DNA of 64,000 nucleotides, taken from the NCBI GenBank assembly GCA_001910725.1, contig MJGA01000001.1:1736001-1800000 (forward strand), given 5' to 3'. Shown here in pieces: positions 32,272-44,427 of the stretch (its first letter is position 1; each line of letters opens with the position of its first letter). Made by a program: the position numbers and the translations under genes. Source of the stretch: Phanerodontia chrysosporium. Taxonomy: Eukaryota; Basidiomycota; Agaricomycetes; Polyporales; Phanerochaetaceae. The notes beneath the pieces were generated by a model, which saw nothing but the letters and a program-made list of their open reading frames with translations, ran no database searches and was not told where the DNA came from.

Positions 32272-35106
32272 TTACCCAAACGTCTCCCCGGGGCTCAATG
32301 CCTTCAAGGGCGTCCCATTCCAATCCGCCGTATTTTTGTACACATTGTTTCCCCACCACGCTTGTATGCTGTTAATACCAATGTTTCCATTCGCCGGGAA
32401 TTGAAGGCAGAAGAATATAACGATGGTCGATATGGCCAGTCCGGAGTCGAGACCAGCCGACAGAACGTCTGAAAGGAGTCAACAACGATCCAAAACATCA
32501 TAGCAATGAGACCTACAGTTGTACTTCGTCCACCACGAGAAGTTGCGACGACGGACAATGAAGTTGAAGATGAACCCAACGACACACCACGTCACATAGT
32601 TTGATGGCGTCGCCGGTGGAATCAGGCCAGTGCCCGTGAAGATGACGGGCCAGTTGAGGTACCTGAGGAACGAGCTCGGGTAGCGCCGCTGCGCAAAATA
32701 CGACAGCACCGGGACGGCAGCACCGATGAGGAAGAACCACAGCAGGCCATTGTAGATCTGACCTGCTGAGAACTGGCGCGCGGGGCCGATGACGCCCCAG
32801 ATAATGGACGCCGTGCCGAAGACAGTCGTGCTGGGACACGTGAAGCCGTCCTTCTGGTGCTTTGTGCAAATGTCGGGGATGTTGCTGAACACCCAAGACT
32901 GTACTGCGAGCTGCACGGTGCCTGCTACTGCAGTTGCAAGTACTTGGCATGCGAACATTGGGCGTGGTCTACAAAATTCTTCAGGAAACGAGTCAGGCTG
33001 CGAGGTGGCAGAAGCACTCACGGGATCTTCATGTAGTGACCAAGCTTGAAATCGGACGTGAAAAGCAAGGCCTGCGACATGGTGATGTAGCCCCAAGTCT
33101 TGAACATCATCATGGCAATTGGCCGTCCAGGGAGAGCGTATCCAATGATAAGCTCTGTTATGACATTCAATCCGACCTGCTGGTTAGTGACGGCTTGGAT
33201 GATGCCGATGGGAAGGATGTAGAAGAAGGCTATGGCCTAAGATTGTGTCAGTCAAGAAGAGGGTTCTTGTTACGAAACTGCACCCACCAGAGCCAGAATG
33301 AATGCCCACACAGGCATCTCGGTATGCCACACCTCGATGGTAACGACACCAAAGACGAACATCGCAACTGAAAGTACGCAATGAATTTACGTCGGATAGG
33401 TGCGATGTCAGACGTACCAAAGATGATCACATACCACCACTCTGGCACTTGAGGGTACTTCGACATGAGCCGAGCGTGGATATCTGGCTGCTCGGACATC
33501 GAACGACGAGCCTGTACCCAGATCTGCTTGCGGTAGTAAAGAATCGTATGCGTGATGGTAGCTTCGCCATCGGGTCAATTATGGTATCTCTTGTTGCTCA
33601 ATTGTGAGACGTACCGGTTACGCTAGCGAAGGAAAGGCCGTATGATAGAGCGAAGGTGGTCGACAGGAACAGAGGAGAGTAAGTTTTGTACTTCTCGGGA
33701 TCGAAGGTAGCCTCTGGTGTAAGAATCTGGCTGACATTGTAGGCGTTGCCGGTGTTGTCGAAAGAGCCCGTGGATGAGATGGGCATGTACTGAGAGTACC
33801 AGGTATTCGTGTAATACAAAATGGGTGTGAGAATCCCTGTAAGTGAGGATGAGTAACTGGTGCCTGACTGCGTGCCAAATACTTACAGAAGAAAAACACA
33901 ATTGAACCTGCAACGTTGGCCTCGGCCCACCAGGGCGTCGCCAGCGGGGACCCAATGAACGTGATCTGCGCCCAGTCAAAGGTGAGGATGGACATTCCGA
34001 GGCCTGAGGCTGTGCCAAACAGTTGGTTGACGACGACGTTGTCCGGCACGATCCAGCATATCCAGTTGAAGTACGAGAGCGCGCCGAACAAATACCCAGG
34101 CGCGAAGTACCAGCAGAAAGAGCCGATGAAGACGTAGAGGAAGAAGAGCTCGCGCGATATGCCGCCGCGATTGCCCATGCCTGCGTATTGCTGAGAGTGC
34201 AGGGTGTTGAAGAGCGTACAGGTGACGAGGTTTGCGGGCCAGATCATGGAGGGTGGCTGCACCAAGAATCGTCGTGCGATGCCTCCGATGGAGAAACCGA
34301 TCTATTGAGGGTGTGAAACTGCCGGACAGGATACCAGTAGTAGTGACTTACTAGTTGTGTGGACATTACCAGGAGCCAGGAGTATCCGAAGGTCGGATTT
34401 TGGTTGTAGAAGACACGCTGTACTGCTATGATATCCGTCTAGTGATGGGTTAGGCAGGGTCTCAACATTACGATAGAGATGATGCTTACAGCATAGGCAG
34501 AACCAGACCCCACATTGGCCATGATAGTGATGATGACATGTTCCTTGATCGTGAACGGGCCCGGATTCAAAGACATGCCAAAGATCTTCACTTGGGGCAT
34601 GACCCTTGCCCACACACGCATTATTGGGAACGATATGAGCTGAGCGACAATCTATGGAGATCTAGGTGAGTAGGGCGTCCTTGGCAAGCGACTGCGTACT
34701 TACGCCTGTGATCGTGACACTTGGGTAGCGGAAGAAGAAAAACTGGTCCAATCCAGGGATGATGATGGCCCATATGAGGCCTACGAACCATGCACGGAGG
34801 GTGGCGCAGGGCATGTCGGGGTCATCAGTATTGGCGACGGCAGACCGCACCTCGGGATACGGGGAGTCATCCTCTGCGAAACGATGAGAACGGCCCAAAC
34901 CCGAGCTTTGGAAGGCGACAACTCACCAAGCAGCTGAACGTCTTCGTCGAGATTGGGGTCAGTATCATCAATAGGCTGGATGACCTCGGTGGCAGCTATA
35001 TTATTATATGTGAGGGTTGTAATCTCGCGCTTAAGCGAAATAAAGACCACTGCGTACGTTGTTTTTCCTGGTCGTGGACCCGCTTCTTCTCGAGGAGTGA
35101 GAACAT
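32272..35106 (-). CDS. Oligopeptide transporter (OPT family)
   Basis: This is a proton-coupled transporter for small peptides or glutathione-like substrates, in the plasma or vacuolar membrane. The first two exons are 35058-35106 ([16 protein letters not shown]) and 34927-34995. They are followed by about ten further exons down to the stop at 32272. The acidic N-terminal leader ([18 protein letters not shown]) precedes 12 or more hydrophobic segments, such as [20 protein letters not shown]. The family NPG motif is in [12 protein letters not shown]. Later signatures include [14 protein letters not shown] [28 protein letters not shown] and [20 protein letters not shown]. The tail ends GETFG. 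Frame is maintained through conserved blocks, so the gene looks intact. Upstream lies a 640-bp gap; a plus-strand TATAAAA at about 35444 has no matching gene. Confidence 0.88.
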
Positions 35107-35744
35107 AGTGACTACTCGCACTGTAGTGCGCTGTACAGATTTTCGAGCATATGGGCACGACTTATACTGCGGGATCGGGGCGGACCCGTGTCGAACGGTA
35201 CGCGCAAATCGTTATCTGCCATGCTCCGTCACACAACAAGGAACAAGAAGCAAAATCGAGAACTCCGAATGATTCGAGGAACTGTCCTTCGATCTGAGTT
35301 CGAGCGCAGCGATGCGCTGGCACAGGTCCTGGCGCTGGAGGTAACGGTGGCGCATAAAGTCCTTGATTGGGCGGTGGCCTCTGTAGTGGTGTAAATCGGA
35401 CTGCAGCCGCTCAAAACCGTGCCTGAGTTGTCTTTCAAAGGCTTATAAAAGCGGTGCTGCACTTAGCTGGTCGAGCCACGCCAGGAGGGCGCTTTTCTTC
35501 TCACGAAGATTTCGCGCAATTTTTCTCCGTCACTCTGACTTGTCCATGTGTTCACCCATCTCACGGCAACAAACGGAGACGATTTGGTGACTGGATGACG
35601 AAGCCGAATGTAATACTAGTTGACCTAGAATCTGTCATAGCATGCAAAATATTGTGTAATACTGGGCGCAGTGTGAGATGACGCCATGAAGGACGGCAAT
35701 CTTTGGAACACACCTGTCTATTATACATAGCATCTTAATACACA
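35107..35744. other. Intergenic between OPT promoter and FRS2 3' end
   Basis: No coding exon is seen. The region holds the OPT upstream sequence and the FRS2 3' flank. A plus-strand TATAAAA near 35444 is not followed by an open frame of any length. Confidence 0.45.
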
Positions 35745-37797
35745 CTAGAACCTTACTGCTGGCGATTTTTCTATGCTCTCGATGGACACCTTGTGTCCGA
35801 CGAGTGAACGGATGTTCGTTATACCATACCTGGAGGCAGAGTCAGCATGAGACAAGACGAAAGTGCCCTGGTAAACGCACCGAATCATTGTCGGACGCTC
35901 GAGACCGATACCCCAGCCGTGAACATGCACGTCTTTCGGGAAACCCATGGGCTCCAACATCTCTGGACGGAACATTCCGCTGTTGCCGACCTCAACCCAC
36001 TTCTTAAGCATCGGGTGGAAAGCGAAGATCTCCAACGATGGCTATGACGGCTTATAAGAAACGTCCAAGGGCAGATAAACATATAATCTTACCTCCGTGT
36101 AGGGGTTGTACGCAGGCTTGAAACGGATGTTCTCGATGCCCATCTTCTTGAAGAAGACACGCATGAAGCCTATTGTGACGCGATCAGTCAAGGAAGACTA
36201 TGCGCGATTGTTTGGTTACGCACCGATGAGATCTGCCAGCGTCAGATCCTTGTCGGCAACGACACCTTCCACCTGGTGGAACTCAGCCAAGTGTGTCGCA
36301 TCCATCGTCTCGTTACGGAAGACACGGTCGATACTGAACAGCTTTGCCGGGCGGAAACCGTCACCCTTCGCTCCATCCTTGCTCTTGCGGGTCGTTCCAG
36401 AATGTGCAGCAAGGGCATCGTCGTCGTCTTCCTCACCTCTGCACCGTGCAGCAAGCTTGTAGAGCATCGCGGCCGATGATGCAGTAGTATGAGTTCTCAG
36501 CAAAAGCTTGCGAGACTCCTCGTCCGACCAAGGTGCACGGTAGCCGGACGATCCGTAGCCACCGTGTTCGTGGACTTGGGCTACACGCTTGTAGTAGTCC
36601 GCCGGTGGCGGAAGCGACTTCGCGGGGTCTAGCAAGTGGTCGGTTATGGAAGTGTTTGAGACTTCAGCTGCGCATACCTGACAAGTAGAAAGTGTCCTGA
36701 ACCTCGCGGGCGGGATGCTGTTGCGGTACGAAGAGAGAGTCGAAGCACCAGAAAGCAGACTCGACGAAGCTAGACGTTGGCATTTCGGCGAAGCTGGAAT
36801 GCAAATGTCAGAACGCACGAGATTGACAATAGCCACGTACATACCCCATCTCCAGGAAGATATTCCGGATCTCCTCACGGACTTTGAGAAGCGGGTGGAG
36901 AGCACCACCATTCGTTGGAATACCCTCGGCTTCGAAGTTGTATTTCTTGAAGGTAGAGGTCTTCCAAGCACCCCTGCATAACAGCGTTTAACTGGGAAGT
37001 AAATGTAGGTAGGGCATGCGCTTACGTCGTGAGCATTTCTACGGTGAGATCTGTCTCTGGCTTCGCAGTGGACGTGCTGAAGTTCGGTCCCTTGTGCACA
37101 ACGAACCATTGACCCTTCCTGGTGACCAATTGATGACCGTCCTACTGACATAGCGGTGAGAGGAAACGCACTTCTGCACGATGAGTTTGCGCTTTCTGAG
37201 CTCGGCGAGAGCCTTCTCTCCTCCCTTCAGCGTTCCGGTAGAGTCGACCTCACGCATCTCCTTCTGTGTCACGTCATCGATTTCTGGCACCTGGAGGAGC
37301 GACGTTCGGCGAGGATGACTTATGTGAACTCGCTGATACTCACGAGCTTGACCAGACCATCGCCCTCCTTGCCTATCCACTTATTCTTGAAGGCGCGTCC
37401 CTGACCGATCTTTGCAATGTCGCTTCCAATCTTCGCTTCAAGTTCTTTGGGCGTCATCGGGGTGCCTGCACCCTTGGCTGGCACAGCAGCCCATACTCGC
37501 GCTTCGTGGGATCCATTCAGAGCTATCGAGGCACCTTCTGGTGTAAGGACATGCGAGGTGGTCTCGTGCGTCTCGTATGTGATCATCTATGCCGCCATTA
37601 GTATATGCTTTCGCATCCTTTGTTCATACACTCACATCACGGCTGGACAGAGAATTAAGGGCTCCGAGGATTATAATCTGCGCATCGTGAGTTGCGGCAG
37701 GGTCTTTCTGGCCGGGAAGGACCAACGTCCTGGTGTCTTTGATAACGATCTCTTTGTCGAGGGTCTCAAGAATGAGCTTTTGGATAGCTTCTGCCAT
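35745..37797 (-). CDS. FRS2: Phenylalanyl-tRNA synthetase alpha subunit, cytosolic
   Basis: The catalytic alpha subunit of the cytosolic (alpha-beta)2 PheRS. The start is the ATG at 37797 ([17 protein letters not shown]) and the stop is at 35745 (IEKSPAVRF). About ten exons; the largest block spans roughly 36229-36630. N-terminal DNA/tRNA-binding helices contain [10 protein letters not shown] and [22 protein letters not shown]. The class II core follows. [19 protein letters not shown] and [15 protein letters not shown] belong to motif 1 and the loop after it. Motif 2 is [22 protein letters not shown]. Motif 3 is [12 protein letters not shown]. Phe-binding residues lie in the [19 protein letters not shown] block. 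An acidic/His-rich insert ([13 protein letters not shown]) interrupts the core. It shares a 170-bp promoter with PEX2. The beta-subunit gene starts at 39684. Confidence 0.95.
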
Positions 37798-37967
37798 GGT
37801 GCTGGCGAGGATAGTGTGCAAGCAGAGCAGTTGGCGGTCGAGGCAATACTTGGGACTTGAGTCAAGGAGAGATGCAGATCTAGGCAGATCCAGATTGACG
37901 CCATCACCGGACGGTAGTGCGCAGGCGCCTGTGTTTCCCCGCTTCACTCACTTCCGCCCGTAATCTC
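37798..37967. promoter_or_regulatory. FRS2/PEX2 divergent promoter
   Basis: Only 170 bp separate the two start codons, so both genes must share or interleave core promoter elements. No TATA box is visible on either strand. Confidence 0.5.
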
Positions 37968-39512
37968 ATGGCTAGCACATCCTCGTCGAGCGAAGCAACC
38001 TGGCAGCGCATATGGGACAATTCGCAAGAGAGACTGTCAACTATACGCGAGTCTCTCGCACAGGGAAGTACGCCGAAACCGCGTGTAACACGCGTCGGAA
38101 AGCTAGATGCGGAGTTACTGGACCAGGAGCTAGTTCAAGTGCTCCAGGATCCCCTCGCGAAAGCCATTGCTCTGGTTAACGTGCGTCAGCATCACCATGG
38201 ACTTATCATAGTATCTAACCTGTCGTTCCTACATAGTCTACCTTCAAGGGACAGTTCGAACCGGAGCTTGCTCTCTGTATTCAACTTACTCTATACAAGT
38301 TCTCACTATGGGATACTGGTGCTACCTATGGTGCAAAGCTCCAAGGCTTTCGTTACACGACTGTGCCGCATTCTGGCGGATCTCCATGTGAGCAGCCCCT
38401 CGTCAACTAGAAGGTCAGGCTCGAGCGTACGCTAGCATTCAGGTTGCCCCGCCGACTTCTCCTCATCCACGGGGCAATCACCATGTTGGTGCCCTACATC
38501 CACACTCGCCTCAGAGCACATGCGCTGTCCCAAGCCTGGCCTGATGCTCCCTCCTCTGACAAGCGAAGAAAGGCCTGGGAGTTTCTGACACGGCTGGAGT
38601 CATTACACTCCACGTTCACACTGATGAACTTCGTGGCCTTTCTGTGGAATGGGAGGTATGTCCAGGACACGTAAATGTATGTACCACTACTCACATATTA
38701 CGTAGCTATAGGACTCTCGCTGATCGGTTGTTGAAGATGCGGCTTGTTTCAACGCAGAGGGTCACCTCTCGAGACGTATCATACGAGTTTATGAATCGTC
38801 AAATGGTTTGGCACGCATTTACGGTGCGTATCGGAATGATGGAGGCAAGTAATGCTGTTCACAAGCAATCCAGGAGTTCTTGCTTTTCTTGCTGCCTCTC
38901 GTCAATACGCGGGCCATCGCAAGGAGGCTATCACAACTGTCTCAGGTGTCGCTCACATCTGCCCTTCCAAGATCTGTACAAAATGCGTGTGGGTTGTCAA
39001 CAAACGGCGAAACGAAGTCCCGCTCGAATTCAAGGCGAGGAAAATACTGGTCGCTCCCGCTGGACCAATGCGCAATATGCTACCAAGATAGCACAACAAA
39101 TCTTTCGGATCCCGCGGCAGCACTCTCCTCGTTGGCTACGCAGAGCTATGCACCAAGCTCGGCCCCTCCCGCTGACGCGACAGAAGGCTCAGAGGAAGAG
39201 CCTCCACCCTTCCCGATCCACACGCCGTATGTCACAGACTGCGGGCACATCTACTGCTACGTTTGCATAACCGGTCGCCTCATGCGTACAGCCGATGACG
39301 CGTCTGGCGTCGGACCAGGTGGCAGGCGGTGGGAATGCTTGCGGTGTGGGGAGGCGGTTGCCAGTGCAGAGCGGATGCAGATGGAGGACGTGGAGAGTGA
39401 GTACGGCAGCGAGGACGCCGCGAGCTTCGAGTTTGGAAGCGAGGAACTGGATTTTTCGACAGACATGAGCGGAAGTGTAGTGGATGACACCGAGTCTTTC
39501 TCGTCGGATTGA
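37968..39512 (+). CDS. PEX2: Peroxin-2, RING-type E3 ligase of the peroxisome
   Basis: Pex2 is one of the three RING ubiquitin ligases (with Pex10 and Pex12) in the peroxisomal membrane that ubiquitinate the import receptor Pex5. Exons 37968-38180, 38237-38387, 38436-38655, 38706-38823 and 38874-39512 give 446 residues. The Pex2/Pex12 domain is recognisable from GQFEPELALCIQLTLYKFSL through LPRRLLLIHGAITMLVPYIH to YEFMNRQMVWHAFTEFLLFL. The RING is at the C-terminus: CAICYQD, then DCGHIYCYVCITGRL and WECLRCGE. It is interrupted by a long, Ser/Ala/Pro-rich insert between the first two ligand pairs. A Glu/Asp/Ser-rich tail ends the protein. The splice at 38388-38435 was set by frame; it uses TAG before a Ser codon. 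Confidence 0.92.
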
Positions 39513-39683
39513 ATACACTGTTAAACATAGTTTCTAAGAGAGTTGCCTGATGAAGTCGGTCGCCTATCGCGATCTCTTGACTCAGGCTAGGCGCCCAATT
39601 TCGAGATCGGTGTGTGCACCGAGTCTTGTGAAGATCCCGTCACCTCTCGCAGCCTGCTCTCGTTCCCTCGCTAGACTCGAATT

Positions 39684-42042
39684 ATGCCGACTGTCGCTGT
39701 AGACAAGGAAGAGCTCTGGGAGCGCCTGGGTCACAAGTACTGTACGTCTCATGGCCTACTCAGGAAGTATGTACCGACGCAGATTGCTTTTCGCAGCGCC
39801 TGACGAGTTTGACCGCCTGCTCTTCGAATTCGGTCTTGAACTCGATGAGGACGTACGTAAATGGGAGTGAGCACTACATGACGATGCTAAGCGCATTTGG
39901 CCTATACTAGACCACTGAGGAGGTGGAGGCTTTGAGAAAGCAAGGCTTGCCTGCCGGACGTCCGGTGCGTATTTCGCAATCGCAAGACTACTCTAGCTGA
40001 CGGTTCCTTGTGCAGCAACTCAAAATCGAGATCCCTGCCAATAGGTTGGTTAGTGCGCTATGTGACTACAAGACGACATTGTAACGGTGGGATTAGGTAC
40101 GACCTGTTATGCATTGAAGGTATCGCCCGCGCCCTCCGTGTATTCTTGGGCAAGGACCGTCCCCCGGTCTACAAGCTGGTTTATCCGCCTGGCGGAGAGT
40201 CCTCGATTGTAACTGCGAAAGTCGCGCCCGAGGTTCGTCCCCCCTACCTCACTCGACATATTCATGCTCAGCCTAGTCTTCAGACGAAGCAAATAAGGCA
40301 GTTCTTCGGCTGTGCCATTCTACGCAACGTCAAATTCACGGAACGTTCATACGAGTCTTTCATTGACCTGCAAGATAAGCTGCACCAGAACATCTGCAGG
40401 CGTCGTCAGTTTGTCGCCATCGGTACTCATGACCTCGATACCTTGAAGCCGCCTTTCACCTATGAGGCATTGCCACCGAAGGAGATCAAGTTCGTTCCCT
40501 GTCTAAGACCAAGGCGTACGATGCTGAGGAGCTTATGACTGTGTACGAGGTGAGGTGGTTGCTGCTCACGGAAGTCACACAGTTCTAACATATCGTTCCA
40601 GTCGGAAAAGCACCTTGCGAGGTATCTGCATATCATCAAGGATTCCCCAGTCTACCCAATCATCTACGATTCAACTCGCACTGTCGCGTCCATGCCACCC
40701 ATCATCAACAGCGAGCACAGTAAAATTACGCTCAACACGCGTAACGTCTTCATCGACATTACCGGTACTGACGAAACGAAACTGAATATTGTGCTCAACA
40801 TCATTGCCACCATGTTCTCTGAATATTGCGAGGAGCCCTTTACGTACGCCCAGCTTCCAAGCCTATTTCCTCGGGCTAATCTCACCTATATATGGCTTTA
40901 GCATCGAGCCGTGCAAGGTCATCTACCCGGACGGACGGAGCGAATTTACCCTGACCTCACCTATCGTCCTATGACCGCCCATGCGTCCTACGTCAACTCT
41001 TGCACCGGGTTGACGGTAAACTCGACGGAGCTTGTCAACCTGCTCGAGCGCATGACTCTTTCCGCTGTGCAAGACGCATCAGATCCCGATGCAGTAGTCG
41101 TGCAGGTGCCGCCTACGCGTCCAGATATCATGCACGAGTGCGATCTCATGGAGGACGCTGCGATTGCGTACGGCTTCAACAAACTCCCGGATACCTTCCC
41201 GCCCACGAGTACCGTCGCTCAGCCGCTAGAGCTTAGCAAGCTTAGCGACATCATTCGGAGGGAGTGGGCTATGGCTGGCTTCGTCGAGGTGCTGCCCCTC
41301 ATTCTCGTAAGTCGCCTTCAAACGTTCTGCACGACACCGTAATGACGTCTTGCTTCTAGTGCTCACATGAGGAGAATTTCGAGTGGCTCAACCGCAAGGA
41401 CACGGGCGATATCGCCGTCCGCATCGCAAACCCAAGACGCTCGAGTTCCAGGTTGTACGGACCTCGCTTCTCCAGGGTCTCCTGAAGACTGTCAGGGAGA
41501 ACCGATCACACGCGCTGCCCATCCGGATTTTCGAGTCCACCGATGTTGTCTTCAAGGATCCCAAGCGCGAGCGCCAGGCTCGAAACGTGCGGCATGCCGC
41601 GGCAGTATGGTGCAACAAGACTGCCGGCTTCGAGGTCGTGCACGGTATGCTCGACCGTGCGATGCAGATGCTTGAAGTCCCCCGCATTGCAAGCACAGAC
41701 AAGAAGGCACCGACAGGCTATTACATCAAGGAACGCGACGGTAATGTTATGCGTACTGCAAACGTAAGACACAGGTACTGATCTAACTGCACAGATCCTA
41801 CCTTCTTCCCCGGACGTGCAGCGACAATTTACTACCGCCGTCCGCGTCAGCACGATCGTTCGGCTCTTGAGGCTATCAAGGAGGCCTTCACACACCCCGA
41901 CGACGAGGAAATTGGTGTTCTCGGCATCCTGCACCCGAGTGTACTGGAGAAGTTCGAGATCTCATACCCGTGCTCCGCAGTAGAGTTCAGTCTAGAGCCC
42001 TTCAAGAAGGACACACATGATGTCTGGACGAACAAGGAGTAA
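39684..42042 (+). CDS. FRS1: Phenylalanyl-tRNA synthetase beta subunit, cytosolic
   Basis: The non-catalytic beta subunit of cytosolic PheRS, which binds tRNA and edits mischarged Tyr-tRNA. Early exons are 39684-39741, 39797-39852, 39911-39964, 40016-40044, 40097-40232, 40284-40549 and 40602-40843; more follow, ending at the TAA at 42040-42042. Clear blocks: [48 protein letters not shown], the B5 region [20 protein letters not shown], and [18 protein letters not shown]. The protein ends [13 protein letters not shown]. Within exons, the frame slips three times as if one C were missing: at 40497-40499 (KFVPLSKTK), 40949-40951 (EFTPDLTY) and 41431-41433 (ANPKTLEF). No splice site explains these, and conservation continues on both sides. 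I regard it as a functional gene with consensus errors. Confidence 0.92.
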
Positions 42043-42157
42043 TATATCAGGAGAATAGAGTGATGTACGAGAAGATTGTAACTATATATGCTATTTTTGC
42101 GCATGTACATCTCACCTAGTCTGGATCGTCGACACGCAGCAAGACCTAGTCTGAGGT

Positions 42158-43902
42158 CTACTCGACCACAGGCTTCTTTTGGAGCAAGGCGAGGGCGTGT
42201 TGACCACCGCACGAACCCATGATAGCCTTCCAGCTGCCAGTCTTCTTTACAATTGCGGTGGGAGTCTTCAACATCTCCTCATCTCCGGCGCCGAGCTCGC
42301 TCTGTGAGCCTTCTCCCCACATGTACAAAACTCCGCTGGCAGTGATAGCCATGCTGGTCCTGGTGCCCGCGCTGATTTGTATGACGGGGTCCTCTTCATG
42401 ATCATCGGGAAGCGTGACCAGGGCAGGCTGATCCAGGAAGTCAGGGAAGGTCCTCTCGTGGAACGCCTCGTCGTCGTCTGCCAGGCCAAGCTGCCCGCCG
42501 ATGGACAGGCCACACGCGAAGACACGCCCTCTCTCCGTCAGGAACAGCGTGTGGTCGTCACCGCCTGCGATCTGCACGACCACGTCGTCGTCACCGAGCT
42601 CCGCAGGGCTGAGTCCCACAACCTTCTTGGGGACGAGCACTTCGCGGTCGTCGCCCGTCTTGAAGCCAGTGCCGGTCTGGCCAGTGCTGTTCGCGCCCCA
42701 GCCCCAGACGGTGCCAACGGCGTCGACAGCGAAGGACGTGTAGCTTCCCGCACCGACATAGAGAGCCTTGTTCGTGCGCGTGCTGATGACGATGCGCTCT
42801 GGCGTGGTCGCCTTCAGCTTGTGGCGCTCGAGCACCTTGCGGCCGAGCTGTCCGCGCTCGCCTGTGCCCCAGGTGTAGATGTTGCCGTGCGTGGTGAGCA
42901 CCACCACATGGTCGTTCCCGGCCATGACGTCCACGAATCGCTCGGCTTCGCCTGGCTTGGACATGAGGTTCACCACAGGAACCGGCTGGTACTGGTGCGT
43001 TTGCGACCCCGAGAAGCCGAGCAGGCCTTCCATAGCCTGTTCATGTTGTCAGCGTGCGGATTTGACGATGCGAAGAGGCAAAAGGTCATACCCTAAATGT
43101 GCCCCATACCCTCAGCTCGCCCTTGTCGCTGATTGCAGCAGCTATACTGTCTCCAGCAACAACACGAACAGCGCGGAAACCCTCGTCCACTAGGCTTTGG
43201 ATGGGGAACGGAGTAGAGCACAGATAATCTTCATCGAGGGTCTTCTTCTTTTTCTTCGGATCTGGAACACCAACGGTTTCGCGTCCCAGAGCGGCATTGT
43301 CGTTCGCTCCGCAGGACCAAACCTGAATTGCACTCAGAAAAGAAATGCGAGACGTGCCACCAAGAGGAAAATACGTACTTTTCCTTCCTCGTCGACGAAC
43401 AGGCTCGACATACCGCCTGCGGCGATCCACTCAAGGCCGGCGCCCTTCTCGCCAAACGAGCCTTGTTCCATCATAGACTCTACGAGCTTGTTTCTCTGAG
43501 GCTTGCTCAGCTCGCCCAGACACTCGACGCCGGCGCCAAACTGGCCCGAGTTGCCACATCCCCAGGTGAATAGCAGGGGAGCCGGCCGCAGGACATCCGA
43601 AACGGGAGGCAGAGGGTTGAAGTACGGCTCCTTGGGCTCTTTGAGTTCTTTCGTCGGCTTGGGCTTCGCTCCTTGTCATTGCCCTCGATCTTGGTCGAGC
43701 GCATCTTGGCTTCGAGCTCCTCCATATCGCTGGAGACCTTTTTGACCTTCTTGCTGCTTGACTTTGCCTTCGGTGCAGGCTCAGACTCTTTGGCGGCTGC
43801 GCCAGAGGCGACGCGAGTGGAGCGCCTTACGGTAGGAGCAGCAACAGGCTCCGTGTCCGAGTCTGAGCCGGCATCAGGCGTTACGGACTTCGCAGGAGGC
43901 AT
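42158..43902 (-). CDS. RCC1-family chromatin-bound Ran GEF, copy A
   Basis: This is a seven-bladed beta-propeller of the RCC1/Srm1/Pim1 type. Family members charge Ran with GTP on chromatin to drive nuclear transport and spindle assembly. It starts at the ATG at 43902 (MPPAKSVTPDAGSDSDTEP) with a basic, Ser/Lys-rich tail. Blades run from PAPLLFTWGCGNSGQFGAG through VWSCGANDNAALG, KGELRVWGTFR, NIYTWGTGERGQLG, VGTVWGWGANSTGQTG and GGDDHTLFLTERGRVFACG to SGVLYMWGEGSQSELG. The final residues are SCGGQHALALLQKKPVVE. Between the tail and the first blade the frame slips by one missing base at the G run 43661-43663 (coding-strand C run in ERSPKPTKE). A close relative lies at 47986-49779. The convergent FRS1 stop is 115 bp away. 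Confidence 0.9.
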
Positions 43903-44427
43903 CGTGCAAGTGAGAGTTTGAAGGTGTGAGAGGCTGGAATGAGCGACTGGTCAGCAGGAAACAGTGGCTTTATAGTTTGTCGGGCAAAGAAATACGTACG
44001 GATGTAGTACACGTCGCATCACAACATCCCGACATCGCGGTACGCGTCGTGATCGCCTCTGGCGCCTCGTGTTCTACTTTGTTCGCACCCTGAGTCACCG
44101 AACCTGTATCTGGTGCTGGCGGGATGACTCGAATATATAGGCAAGCTTCATATGGTCTCGTTGACTCGTAGACGTCTTATTATGGGCTGCAGCGTGCAGA
44201 TAAGATGGAGTACATGCGCTATATTACACACCTTAGGCGATGAACGTGCTGTAAATTACAAAGTAGGACCGCTGAAACATATCAAGAAAAGAGAGCGAGG
44301 CAGTTACTCCGCTCTTAGAGGAACTGCGCATGATTGTTAGCACGAAAAATAGCGATCATCTTCAGAAAAACGCACTAGGTGGGATGTCGACGTTTTCCTC
44401 GCGCAAGTACCACGCTCCTAGAGTTGC
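43903..44427. other. Intergenic between RCC1 copy A and flavin monooxygenase
   Basis: It holds the upstream region of RCC1 copy A, with ACGCGT at 44042-44047, and the 3' flank of the monooxygenase gene. No coding exon is seen. Confidence 0.45.

Noticed and set aside
35444..35450. Plus-strand TATAAAA as a gene promoter
   Set aside because: No open frame or exon-like series follows before the FRS2 3' end on the opposite strand.
39684..42042. FRS1 as a pseudogene
   Set aside because: All three breaks are single-base losses at C runs, the introns and protein blocks are otherwise perfect, and the same error type recurs in unrelated genes.
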